Shown piece by piece: positions 16,311-24,636 of a DNA stretch of 64,000 nucleotides. Both the position numbers and the translations under genes were made by a program. Under the pieces are notes generated by a model. The model searched no databases. It was not told the origin of the DNA and saw nothing but the letters and a program-made list of their open reading frames with translations. Source of the stretch: JAHJQZ01 sp963675235 (lineage in GTDB: Bacteria > Pseudomonadota > Alphaproteobacteria > Rhizobiales > Devosiaceae); contig CAXXFU010000002.1 in the NCBI GenBank assembly GCA_963675235.2, forward strand, positions 496,001 through 560,000, read 5' to 3'. Each line of letters starts with the position of its first letter. The first letter of the stretch is position 1.

Positions 16311-16793
16311 TCACAGAACCCCGTCGAGCAGGCCGCGCGGCAGCGGCACCTTGAGGATGAAGGAGAACAGCCACCAGGCAACGCCGGTGCCGAGAATGGC
16401 AAAGAAAATCGCGGTGAGCGGCTTGACGCCGAACCACAGGAAGATGACCAGCAGCATGGTCAGCGAGATCGGAATGAACCCGATCAGATCGCCGAGAAGG
16501 ATCTGCGCCAGTACGGCCGCGATGACCAGGGCGCCGGAAATGGCGCCGCGCCGATCGCGCAGGGCTGGCTGGATGGCAAGGATCGTCATCGGTCCGTCGG
16601 CGCGCCGGCGCGCGCGGATGTCGCGCAGGACCAGCAGGGCGCCACAGACGATGAAGGCGATTCCCAGAAGCGTCGGCAGCAGCGCCGCACCATAGGGCTG
16701 GCCCGGAAAGGACGGGAAGCTCGATGCGGCAAAGATCATGTAGGCGCCAAGGGCGGCAATGAGAGCGCCGAATACGGCGTCGCCGATTTGCAT
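16311..16793 (-). CDS. tctB: Tripartite tricarboxylate transporter, small permease TctB
   Basis: A 160-residue membrane protein with four predicted hydrophobic helices, matching the small TctB subunit (DUF1468 type): GDAVFGALIAALGAYMIFAA at the N-terminus and FFAILGTGVAWWLFSFILKV near the end. ATG 16793 (MQIGDAVFG) is chosen over an in-frame upstream ATG because a GGGGGG-rich ribosome binding site lies before it. It ends two bases before tctA begins, and follows tctC by 131 bases, the usual arrangement. Confidence 0.9.
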   Translation of the reverse strand: MQIGDAVFGALIAALGAYMIFAASSFPSFPGQPYGAALLPTLLGIAFIVCGALLVLRDIRARRRADGPMTILAIQPALRDRRGAISGALVIAAVLAQILLGDLIGFIPISLTMLLVIFLWFGVKPLTAIFFAILGTGVAWWLFSFILKVPLPRGLLDGVL

Positions 16794-16924
16794 GTGTCCT
16801 CCCCCCGAAGGATAGCGGGCGAGTGTTTGCCTTGTCGAAGCGCCCCCGTCCACTCGCCACGCGGATGGGAGAGTCTAGCAGGTGTGGCGGGACACCGGAA
16901 CGGCGCCCCGCCAGGGATCGGAAG

Positions 16925-17914
16925 TTATGCGATACCGGCGGCCTTGAGGGCCTTGCCCATGGTCTCATCGGTCTGGGCCATGAAGGCGGCATGCTCTGCC
17001 GGCGGCAGATACTTGATGCCGAAGCCACGATTGGCCATGAACTCGACGAATTCCGGATCCTCGACCACTTCGGCCAGAGCCGCGGCGACGGCGTCAATGG
17101 CTTCCTGCGGCATGCCCGCAGGCCCGGCAATCGAGCGCCAGGTGGCGAGGGTGAAGTCTATGCCGTTCTCCTTCAGCGTCGGTACGTCCGGATAGGACGC
17201 GACGCGGTCGTCGCCCATCAGCGCAAGATTGACGGCGCGGCCGGCGTCGACCATGGCCTTGGTCTCGGCGAGCGAGCAGGTGACGATATCGATGCCGCCG
17301 GCAACCAGGTCCTGCATGGCCGGGGCCGAACCTTCGGACGGCACCCAGGTTACGTGGTTGGCGTCAAGGCCCATGGCCAGCATCCAGCCGACGAGCGCCA
17401 GGTGCCAGATGCCGCCCTGGCCGGTGCCGGACGCCTTGAAGGTGCCCGGAGCCGATGCCTTGATGGCCTCAGAAAGCGCCTTGACGTCCTTGTATTCGGA
17501 ATTGGTCGAGACGGTGATGCCGGGATTGTCGGCATTGTAGAGGCCGAGCGGGGTGTAGTCGGCCGGCGTCAGGTCGGTCAGGCCGACCCAGTGCATCATG
17601 GCTATTTCCACCGTGACCGTGCCGATCGAATAGCCGTCCGGCTTGGCATTGGCGATGGCGGAGTGACCGACGACGCCCGAACCGCCGGTGCGGTTGACGA
17701 CGTTGAAGGTCTGTCCAAGGCGCTTTTCGAGCAGGGCCGCGATCATGCGGCCGGTGGCGTCGGTGCCACCACCCGCGCTCCACGGGCAGATCAGTTCGAC
17801 CGGACGGGACGGATAATCGGCTGCGAAAGCCGAGCCCGGCAGCAGGCTCAGGGCCCCGAGGCCGGCGGCGCCCTTGAGAACCTGACGGCGATTTGTGCGT
17901 GTGAAGTCAGTCAT
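16925..17914 (-). CDS. tctC: Tripartite tricarboxylate transporter, periplasmic binding protein TctC (Tat-exported)
   Basis: A 329-residue solute receptor of the Bug/TctC family. The leader TNRRQVLKGAAGLGALSLLPGSAFA has a twin-arginine motif, so export by Tat is likely, with cleavage after AFA. YPSRPVELICPWSAGGGTDATGRMIA is the family N-terminal signature whose loop contacts a carboxylate of the ligand. A GGGAGGAAACC ribosome binding site is present. First gene of the tctCBA operon. Confidence 0.94.
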   Translation of the reverse strand: MTDFTRTNRRQVLKGAAGLGALSLLPGSAFAADYPSRPVELICPWSAGGGTDATGRMIAALLEKRLGQTFNVVNRTGGSGVVGHSAIANAKPDGYSIGTVTVEIAMMHWVGLTDLTPADYTPLGLYNADNPGITVSTNSEYKDVKALSEAIKASAPGTFKASGTGQGGIWHLALVGWMLAMGLDANHVTWVPSEGSAPAMQDLVAGGIDIVTCSLAETKAMVDAGRAVNLALMGDDRVASYPDVPTLKENGIDFTLATWRSIAGPAGMPQEAIDAVAAALAEVVEDPEFVEFMANRGFGIKYLPPAEHAAFMAQTDETMGKALKAAGIA

Positions 17915-18513
17915 GTGGTTTCCTCCCTCTCATGACCATGTCCGCCCTTTCGGGCGTTTTCCCTTGATGGCAATCGGGTTTCCTCGTGCCCGTCTGCCGT
18001 CGGGGTTGGTCGCACTGCCCCGGAGAACCGGGTTCCAGCGCGCATCCTGGTGCCGCCTCCTTGAACGGCTTGTCTTCGGAATGGCGCACCGATCTGTCGC
18101 CGGTGTCGCCGCTCCGTGGCAGGCGGTTTTCCCCGACCGCCTGCCAAAGGCGCCTTGACTCACCGGATCTTCGAGGTGCGAGCTTACTGCAAAGCACTTG
18201 TTCGCACACACGAATTGGCGATTAGGCGCCAGTAATCTAACAACAATATGCTACTAGTATACAAGATATCCCAGGTAGGTATACCCGGTAATTTCGCTGC
18301 GTCGCCTTTGCCGCAATCCCCACACCGAAGGGCTGGAAAACCGGTGCATCACGTTGTGCGCCTGTGGAAAAGCGAGCCGCTGCGGCACCGACAGGCGAGG
18401 GGTCTGGAAGCCTGACGCATCAACGCGCGCAACACTGACGCGCCGGGCGATCCCATGTTGACCTCTTCGCTGCGTCCGGCCAGAAACAGGCGGTCACCTC
18501 AAAGGAAACACCC
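17915..18513. other. 599-base intergenic region between divergent tctC and the phosphohexomutase gene
   Basis: No gene is supported here. CTAGTATACAAG at 18254-18265 is a near-palindrome around GTATAC, and a GGTATACC palindrome follows within 20 bases; both resemble operators of FCD-type GntR regulators, but no such regulator is in the window. A 5-bp hairpin followed by TTTT at 17943-17960 has no upstream plus-strand gene to terminate. Confidence 0.4.
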
Positions 18514-19953
18514 ATGCCTGTTGCTTTCGGAACTTCGGGATTGCGCGGCCCGGTTGTCGATTTCGATCGCGGGGCGATTGCTGCTCATGTCGCGGCGTTT
18601 CTCGAACATATCGGCATTGCCAAGGGCACGCGGGTCTATCTGGGTTGCGATCGCAGGGCCTCAAGTCCAGCGATCTCGGCCGAAGTCAGCGCCGCCATTC
18701 GCGCCTTTGGCGCGGTTCCGCACTGGTGCGGCGTGTTGTCGACGCCGGCCATCGCGCTCAAGGCGCTCGATGTCGGGGTGCCGGCGATCGTGGTGACCGG
18801 CAGTCATGTCCCCGAGGACTACAATGGCATCAAGTTCTACAAGCCGGACGGGGAGCTGCTTAAGAGCGACGAAGCACCGATCCGTGATCGCGTTGCAAAG
18901 CTTATTGCGAGCGAGACGGACGCAAGCGTTGCTGCCGAAAAGCTTCCCGATGCCGATGCATCCATCGCTGCCAGCTATGTCGCTCGTTATCTCGACGCAT
19001 TCGGTTCACAGGCGCTGAGCGGGCTGAAGCTCGGCGTGTTCGAGCATTCCGCTGCCGGGCGTGACCTGGTTTGCGAGATATTTGCCGGTCTTGGCGCCGA
19101 GATCGTGTCCTTCGGACGTTCCGACGTGTTTGTCGCCGTCGACACCGAGGCTCTTGATCCGCAATCGGTTGCCGAATGCGCCAGCCAGCTTGCTGCTCAC
19201 GGTCTCGATGCCGTCATCTCGACCGATGGCGACGGCGATCGGCCGATGCTCATTGGCGGTGACGGCAGACAAGTGAATGGTGACGTGCTGTGTGCGCTGG
19301 CGGCACGGGCGCTCGGTATCGCTACGGTGGTTACGCCCCTGACCTCGACCAGCGCCATTGAGCTGAGCGGCTGGTTCGACACCGTGGTACGCACACGTAT
19401 CGGCTCGCCCTATGTCGTTGCCGCAATGTCGGAACAGAATCACGCACCCATCGCCGGCTTCGAGGCCAATGGTGGATTTCTGCTCGGCACGCCGCTCGAT
19501 CTCGCCAATGGCAGGCTGAGCCCGCTGCCGACACGAGATGCCATCCTGCCCCTGGTTGCGCTTCTCGGTGCAGCGCGGACGCGAGGAGTCAGTATCGACG
19601 TGCTTTCGGCCGACCTGCCGGCGCGCGTTATGAAAGCCGACAGGCTGAAGAAGGTGCCGACCGAAATCAGCGCCACGCTTCTTGACGCGTTGCAGAAATC
19701 GGCCACGTTGCGGGCGCGACTGTTGCCGGAACTGGCGGAACCTGCCGAAGTGGATCTTGCCGACGGGGTACGATTTGTTCTTTGCGACGGCGCCATTGTC
19801 CATTTTCGCGCGTCCGGCAACGCCCCGGAACTGCGCATTTATGTCGAGACCGAATTTGCAGCCAGCACCGAGCGCAGGCTTTCCGAGATCGCAAGGCAGC
19901 TTGCCGAAGTGGTTGGAGAGTACCGGGGCAGGGTGGCGACGCCGCGGGGATAG
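18514..19953 (+). CDS. Phosphomannomutase/phosphoglucomutase-family enzyme
   Basis: A 479-residue alpha-D-phosphohexomutase interconverting sugar 1- and 6-phosphates. All four family signatures are present: the phosphoserine loop VTGSHVPED with Ser97, the Mg2+ loop DGDGDR (residues 238-243), the sugar loop FEANGGF, and the phosphate-binding loop HFRASGNAPELR near the C-terminus. The unusual loop residue order (SHVP rather than SHNP) marks a sub-branch. AAAGGAAAC is a good ribosome binding site. It is convergent with the beta-helix-like gene, and with the epimerase beyond it suggests a role in nucleotide-sugar or exopolysaccharide supply. Substrate preference cannot be read. Confidence 0.92.
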   Translation: MPVAFGTSGLRGPVVDFDRGAIAAHVAAFLEHIGIAKGTRVYLGCDRRASSPAISAEVSAAIRAFGAVPHWCGVLSTPAIALKALDVGVPAIVVTGSHVPEDYNGIKFYKPDGELLKSDEAPIRDRVAKLIASETDASVAAEKLPDADASIAASYVARYLDAFGSQALSGLKLGVFEHSAAGRDLVCEIFAGLGAEIVSFGRSDVFVAVDTEALDPQSVAECASQLAAHGLDAVISTDGDGDRPMLIGGDGRQVNGDVLCALAARALGIATVVTPLTSTSAIELSGWFDTVVRTRIGSPYVVAAMSEQNHAPIAGFEANGGFLLGTPLDLANGRLSPLPTRDAILPLVALLGAARTRGVSIDVLSADLPARVMKADRLKKVPTEISATLLDALQKSATLRARLLPELAEPAEVDLADGVRFVLCDGAIVHFRASGNAPELRIYVETEFAASTERRLSEIARQLAEVVGEYRGRVATPRG

Positions 19954-19987
19954 TTGCCACTAGGGCGCCGCCAAAAGGACCGTTCCA

Positions 19988-22234
19988 TCAACTGGTGCGC
20001 TGCACCGGCCCGGCCACGCCCGTCCCGTCGTCGGGGATCGCAGTGCCGAACAGATCGACGCTCGCCCAGGCCTTGCCGGCCGGGATCGCGGGGATGACGC
20101 TTGAACCGCTCGGCTCGTAGTCGCCGGGATAGGTGCCAGTCTCCGACTGGTCGTCGGCAAAGTCAGGATCACCAAGCAATACCGTACCGTCGCGCATTTC
20201 GTTCTTGCCGTCACCGAGTGCTTCGCCAAGCCAGAACGCATAGCCCGGCACCGTGTTTGCAGCACTGTCGCCGTTCTCGATGAACATGTTTTCGCAGTCC
20301 ACCCAATGGCGAGCCGCCCAATTGCCAATGCGATTGCCGCTTTCGGTGCCGAAATAGTCGGACTTCATGTTCAAGTCCTTGTGGCAGGAGAACGACAGAT
20401 TGGCGCTCTTCAGGATCGCAGCGGTGCCGGTGTCCTGATAAAGGATATTCGACTTGCGCCCATAGGCCCCGACGCCGCGAAGTATGGCGTTCTCCAACGG
20501 CGTCACGTCATTGTCGCCGAACAGCCAGAGAGTGGCCGCCGTCGAGGTCATGTTGTATTTTTCCAGCAGACAGCCCGTCAGCGAAAGGCCATAGACGCCG
20601 AGATCGATGCCGCCGATTTCGACGCAATTGCCGTTGTAGTCGCTGCCGGTGTCGTCATTGGTGATGTAGTTGTTCGGGCAGCACATGCCCTTCGGATCGC
20701 CAAGGCCGGTGGGTGTCTTGAGGCTGGTTCCCTTGCAGGCGACAGCATTGTAGGCGTCCTGCGGGATGAAGTCGCAGCCGACAGCCAGAGCCGTTCCACC
20801 GACATTGGTCGAGAAATGCGCACCCTGGCCGATGGCGTCGCCATCACATTCCACAAAGTATTCCCGGCCGCACTTGACCATCCAGGCGGCATAGTAGGAC
20901 GTGCTGTTGGCGTCGAAGGTGACGTGATCAAAGACAAGCTGTGATGCCAGCGTGTTCTTGCCCTGCAAGGCCGGAGTGCTCGCCTGCTTGCGGATTGTCA
21001 GGTTGCGGAACTCCAGCTTGGCCGGGGCGTCATTATTGGCCGAAGTCGCCTCGTTCATGTAGATCGACGTTGCCCGGGTCACGCCTTCAATGACCAGCGC
21101 CAAATCGCCTTCCGCAAGGCTGTCGAGTGCATCGGAGCCAAGCCCCGTGATCACCGTGGCGGCAGGGATACGAACGTTTACCCCGGAGGTGTTGTTGCGG
21201 CCATAGGTCGAGTTGTTGAGTGTTATCCCCGCCGACGCTGCATCATAGATCGAGGCAAACGGATTGGCGGCGGCAGTTGCCGGGTTGGTGCTCGCCTGTG
21301 GCGTGCCCGCGCCGGTTCCATCGACATAGGCATAGACGGTGCCATAGGTACCGCCGACATCACAAAGGGCTTTCAGCACCGAGATGTTGGGGCTCGGATC
21401 GGCAAAGCCATCCGTCGAAATCGTAAACACGTCGCCGACCCACGGATAGATCGTGGCATTGATTGTCACCACGTCCCCCTCGGCCAGCGAGGACAAGTCC
21501 CAATCCGGCTCAAACCAGTTGGCATAAAGCCCGGACGCAGAGTATTGCCCGCTCGTCATCGACGTGACCGTGCTCGAAACCGAGTTGGCGTGCTCGTCCG
21601 TTGCCGTGAACACGACCGCGTAAACGGGGCGGCCATTCCTGGCGTACCAGTGATCCACGGCAAGCCGGGGTGCCCAGTCAGAGGCATCGATCCGCTGCAT
21701 GGGCGGTGTGAGCCACGTGAGGATCGGCTCGGGATAGTCCAATCCCGAATTGTTGGTGACCTCGGCACTGCCGCCCGAGTTTTCCGCGCTCGACCCACCC
21801 GCGCCGTCATCGGTGAAGAAACCAGCCTCGAACAGGGCCGAGACGGACTCATTGGCGTAGATGAAACTGGCGAGGGAAAAGGCTGTGTCGAGGTCGGAGC
21901 TGTTCGCCGCCTCCTGCCTGTCCGCGCCGTCGGCGTAGGGCTTGCGCTTAACCGAAGTCAGCGGCACGTCGAAATCGGTTGTCGCTGTTGGATCGGCAGG
22001 TGTCGGTGCCTTGCGCGTCACAGCCAGACTGCCGCCCGGCGCCGAGAACTCATTGAGACCCGAATAGCTGCCACCGGCAACCGCGCCGAGTAGCGTGGCA
22101 TCGAGCGTCCAGCCATCGTCGGCGACGGCGAGGGAGGCGAAGGTGTCGTCGCTTGCGGGTTCGGCGCTGCCGGCATGAACCGGCTGTGACTGGATGCCCG
22201 TCAACGACAGGCCGGACGTAAGTGAGACAGGCAT
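19988..22234 (-). CDS. Large unrecognised protein with beta-helix-like central region
   Basis: A 748-residue protein I cannot assign. The N-terminal third is rich in Ser, Ala, Asp and Thr (TDFDVPLTSVKRKPYADG). The central part has short repeating beta-strand-and-turn patterns (ALVIEGVTRATSIYMNEA, LEFRNLTIRKQA, LVFDHVTFDAN) typical of right-handed parallel beta-helices such as pectate-lyase or tailspike folds, with several Cys near residues 460-540. It has no signal peptide or membrane segment. ATG 22234 is chosen because GGAAGG precedes it; that sequence sits inside a perfect hairpin. A surface polysaccharide enzyme or phage-derived structural protein are both possible. The epimerase gene lies upstream in the same direction. 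Confidence 0.75.
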   Translation of the reverse strand: MPVSLTSGLSLTGIQSQPVHAGSAEPASDDTFASLAVADDGWTLDATLLGAVAGGSYSGLNEFSAPGGSLAVTRKAPTPADPTATTDFDVPLTSVKRKPYADGADRQEAANSSDLDTAFSLASFIYANESVSALFEAGFFTDDGAGGSSAENSGGSAEVTNNSGLDYPEPILTWLTPPMQRIDASDWAPRLAVDHWYARNGRPVYAVVFTATDEHANSVSSTVTSMTSGQYSASGLYANWFEPDWDLSSLAEGDVVTINATIYPWVGDVFTISTDGFADPSPNISVLKALCDVGGTYGTVYAYVDGTGAGTPQASTNPATAAANPFASIYDAASAGITLNNSTYGRNNTSGVNVRIPAATVITGLGSDALDSLAEGDLALVIEGVTRATSIYMNEATSANNDAPAKLEFRNLTIRKQASTPALQGKNTLASQLVFDHVTFDANSTSYYAAWMVKCGREYFVECDGDAIGQGAHFSTNVGGTALAVGCDFIPQDAYNAVACKGTSLKTPTGLGDPKGMCCPNNYITNDDTGSDYNGNCVEIGGIDLGVYGLSLTGCLLEKYNMTSTAATLWLFGDNDVTPLENAILRGVGAYGRKSNILYQDTGTAAILKSANLSFSCHKDLNMKSDYFGTESGNRIGNWAARHWVDCENMFIENGDSAANTVPGYAFWLGEALGDGKNEMRDGTVLLGDPDFADDQSETGTYPGDYEPSGSSVIPAIPAGKAWASVDLFGTAIPDDGTGVAGPVQRTS

Positions 22235-22242
22235 TTTGCATC

Positions 22243-22264
22243 CTTCCGTTGATCTCAACGGAAG
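22243..22264 (-). promoter_or_regulatory. Perfect hairpin covering the ribosome binding site of the beta-helix-like gene
   Basis: CTTCCGTTGA (22243-22252) and TCAACGGAAG (22255-22264) are perfect 10-base inverted arms two bases apart. In the minus-strand transcript the second arm ends in GGAAG, and with the next base forms the GGAAGG ribosome binding site, eight bases before the ATG. Folding would hide that site. An operator role is the alternative. Confidence 0.6.
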
Positions 22265-22306
22265 TATTGCCGGGCAAAACGATGCGGGAATAAATTCCTG
22301 ATCGCG

Positions 22307-23311
22307 CTATCGTTCGGCGTTTCGGCGCCTGTGCCAATCCACCAGGCGCCTGACGCCTTCCACAATGCCGACACGAGGTGTGTAGCCTGTCAGCGCCGTC
22401 AACAGGGCGTTCGAGGCATAGGTCTCGACAACGTCGCCCTTTTGCATCGGTAGCATGTTCCTATTTGCCGTCTTGCCGAGGGCGCTTTCCAGCGCGCTGA
22501 TGAAATCCAGCAGTTCGACAGGCTTTCCATTGCCGATATTGACGACCCGCCACGGGGCGACGGGGCTGAGCGTGTCCTCGCCCTTTGTCGGTTCGCCGAT
22601 TTGCGGAACCCGATCCATGAGTCGCACGACCGCTTCGACGAGGTCGTCGACATAGGTGAAATCGCGCCTCATCGCGCCATTGCCATAGATGTCTATCGGC
22701 TTGCCGGCTTCGATAAGTTCGAGAAACTTGATCGGCGCCATGTCGGGACGCCCGTAAGGCCCATAGACAGTGAAAAAGCGGAAGGCGGTGGTCGGAATGC
22801 CCCACAGATGCGCATAGGTGTGCGACATCGCTTCGTTTGCCTTCTTGGTCGCGGCATAGAGCGAGATCGGATGATCGGCCTTTTGCGATTCCATGAACGG
22901 CACAGACTGAGTGCCGCCATAGACGGCGCTGGACGAAGCGAGCATGAAGTGTCGGGGTTGGACACGCCGTGCCAGTTCCAAGACATTGAACGTGCCGACG
23001 AGATTGGACGACACATAGACATCGGGGTGTTCGAGACTGTATCGCACCCCTGCCTGGGCCGCGAGATGGACGATGATTTCCGGGTCGCAGCCCTCTGCTG
23101 CCTGCGCCAGCGCCTGTGTGTCTTCGAGCATGCCGGTGTGATGCCGATAGCTGTCACTCGCCGCGAGAATTGCCAGGCGCTCGCGCTTGAGTTCGACGTC
23201 GTAATAGGGCGTCATGCCGTCGAAACCGACAACGCGATGCCCGTCGGAAATGAGGCGACGCGCGAGATGAAAACCGATGAACCCGGCCGTTCCGGTCATG
23301 AAGATGTTCAT
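22307..23311 (-). CDS. NAD-dependent epimerase, UDP-glucuronate 4-epimerase-like
   Basis: A 334-residue short-chain dehydrogenase-type sugar-nucleotide epimerase. TGTAGFIGFHLARRL (residues 6-20) is the NAD-binding loop; the catalytic set is SSSAVYG and YAATKKANE (Y-x3-K). The substrate-specificity region (FRFFTVYGPYGRPDMAPIKF) and the motif YGNGAMRRDFTYVDDLVE fit the UDP-glucuronate/UDP-galacturonate epimerase group. ATG 23311 (MNIFMTGTAG) is chosen as it starts at the Rossmann strand; in-frame ATG 23323 is an alternative. It would supply UDP-galacturonate for surface polysaccharide. It lies upstream of the beta-helix-like gene by 72 bases. Confidence 0.9.
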   Translation of the reverse strand: MNIFMTGTAGFIGFHLARRLISDGHRVVGFDGMTPYYDVELKRERLAILAASDSYRHHTGMLEDTQALAQAAEGCDPEIIVHLAAQAGVRYSLEHPDVYVSSNLVGTFNVLELARRVQPRHFMLASSSAVYGGTQSVPFMESQKADHPISLYAATKKANEAMSHTYAHLWGIPTTAFRFFTVYGPYGRPDMAPIKFLELIEAGKPIDIYGNGAMRRDFTYVDDLVEAVVRLMDRVPQIGEPTKGEDTLSPVAPWRVVNIGNGKPVELLDFISALESALGKTANRNMLPMQKGDVVETYASNALLTALTGYTPRVGIVEGVRRLVDWHRRRNAER

Positions 23312-23611
23312 CTGGCGTCCCATCTTTCGCAGGCTATCGGACACTCTGGCGTCCTCGATGACGTGTGAGCCACCTGGCCAGTTCAGCACGAAGATCGTTG
23401 CTGCCGATCATCGCAGAATGCATTCAAAACCATCCACTGCGGTCAGTTGATCTCACCGCGGGGCGACACTATTGGCGTAGCAGCGGCATGGCGAGGGCGC
23501 AATTGTCTCATGGACCAGATCGGTTCGAACGTGGCTAACCTTCGCTGGCGGGGTGCGAAGGTGCGCTCGATCGCCGGCGCCCGCGCCCGAAATGCGGTTT
23601 GAGAGGTCAAG
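23312..23611. other. 300-base divergent intergenic region
   Basis: Between the epimerase and FAH-family genes. No open frame is convincing. GCGGT and ACCGC arms near 23441-23460 form a loose inverted repeat; I see no clear promoter. A GAGAGG ribosome binding site lies at its right end. Confidence 0.35.
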
Positions 23612-24454
23612 ATGCGCTTTGTTTCGTTTCTGCACGGGGATTTGCACCTTTATGGACGGGTCGAAGGGGACAGCGTCTTGTTGCCGTCGCCGGACTTCGC
23701 CAATTCTTGCCCGACATTGAGGACGGCGATTGCCGCCGGAGCGCTGACACGCTTCGCGCCCGATCCGGACGCGGCCCCGCTGCCGATCGCCGATCTGGGC
23801 TTCGATCCTGTCATCCCCGATCCCGCCAAGATCATCTGTATCGGCCGGAACTACCGCGACCACGGCGGCGAGGACGGGCGTCCGCCGTTTCCGTCCGTGT
23901 TCATCCGGTTCTCCGATACCCAGGTCGGCCACGGCGCCCCGATTCTCGTCCCGGCCGATTCCACCGAGTTCGAACTCGAGGGCGAACTGGCTGCCGTCAT
24001 CGGTCGCGCCGGCAGAGCCATCCCCGAATCCGAGGCGCTGGACCATGTTGCCGGCTATTCGATCTACAACGACGCCTCGGCGCGCGACTGGCAGCGCCAT
24101 TCCACGCAGTATACGGCCGGCAAGAACTTTCCCGGTACCGGCGCCTTCGGGCCATTTCTGGTCAGCGCCGACGAAATCTCCGACCCGAAGCAGCTCGAGA
24201 TCACCTCGCGCGTCGATGGTGTCGTTCACCAGCAGGGTACGACGGCGGACATGCTGTTTTCGATTGCAGAGCTCATTGCCTATGTATCGCGGTTCACGCC
24301 GCTCGCGCCCGGCGACGTCATCGCCACCGGCACACCCGGACGCAGCGAAATCGGGCGCGGTCCGGCCCGGCATCTCAAGCCGGGCGCGCTGGTGGAAATC
24401 GAGATTTCCGGGGTTGGGCGCCTTGCCAACCGACTGGTTGCGGCCGAGGTCTAG
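23612..24454 (+). CDS. Fumarylacetoacetate hydrolase (FAH)-family enzyme
   Basis: A 280-residue metal-dependent enzyme of the FAH superfamily, which splits or dehydrates 2-keto acids in sugar-acid and aromatic catabolism. The metal ligands appear in STEFELEGELAAVIG (E-x-E) and in the following DHVAGYSIYNDASARDW; KNFPGTGAFGPFLV and ATGTPGRSEIG are conserved active-site loops. The motif CIGRNYRDH is typical. Family members include 2-keto-3-deoxy-D-xylonate dehydratase and 2,4-diketo-3-deoxy-rhamnonate hydrolase, both plausible beside the pentose-type enzymes in this island; the exact substrate is not determinable. Confidence 0.88.
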   Translation: MRFVSFLHGDLHLYGRVEGDSVLLPSPDFANSCPTLRTAIAAGALTRFAPDPDAAPLPIADLGFDPVIPDPAKIICIGRNYRDHGGEDGRPPFPSVFIRFSDTQVGHGAPILVPADSTEFELEGELAAVIGRAGRAIPESEALDHVAGYSIYNDASARDWQRHSTQYTAGKNFPGTGAFGPFLVSADEISDPKQLEITSRVDGVVHQQGTTADMLFSIAELIAYVSRFTPLAPGDVIATGTPGRSEIGRGPARHLKPGALVEIEISGVGRLANRLVAAEV

Positions 24455-24636
24455 GAGGCAGGACGCGGCTTTGCGCCAAGGACGTGCCTCTTGCGAGGTG
24501 GCGTTTCGGGGGATACACCGCTTGGCCAGTCAGAAAATGACGGTCGTTACGCCACGGGCATTGTGGCGGTTCGGGAGGAAGCCGGATGGCTGGCCGATTG
24601 GGCCGGGTAGGCGGACAAGAGGAGCACTTTTCGATC

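Noticed and set aside
17943..17960. Hairpin followed by TTTT
   Set aside because: It reads as a plus-strand terminator, but no plus-strand gene lies upstream. It is a 5-bp stem and probably chance.
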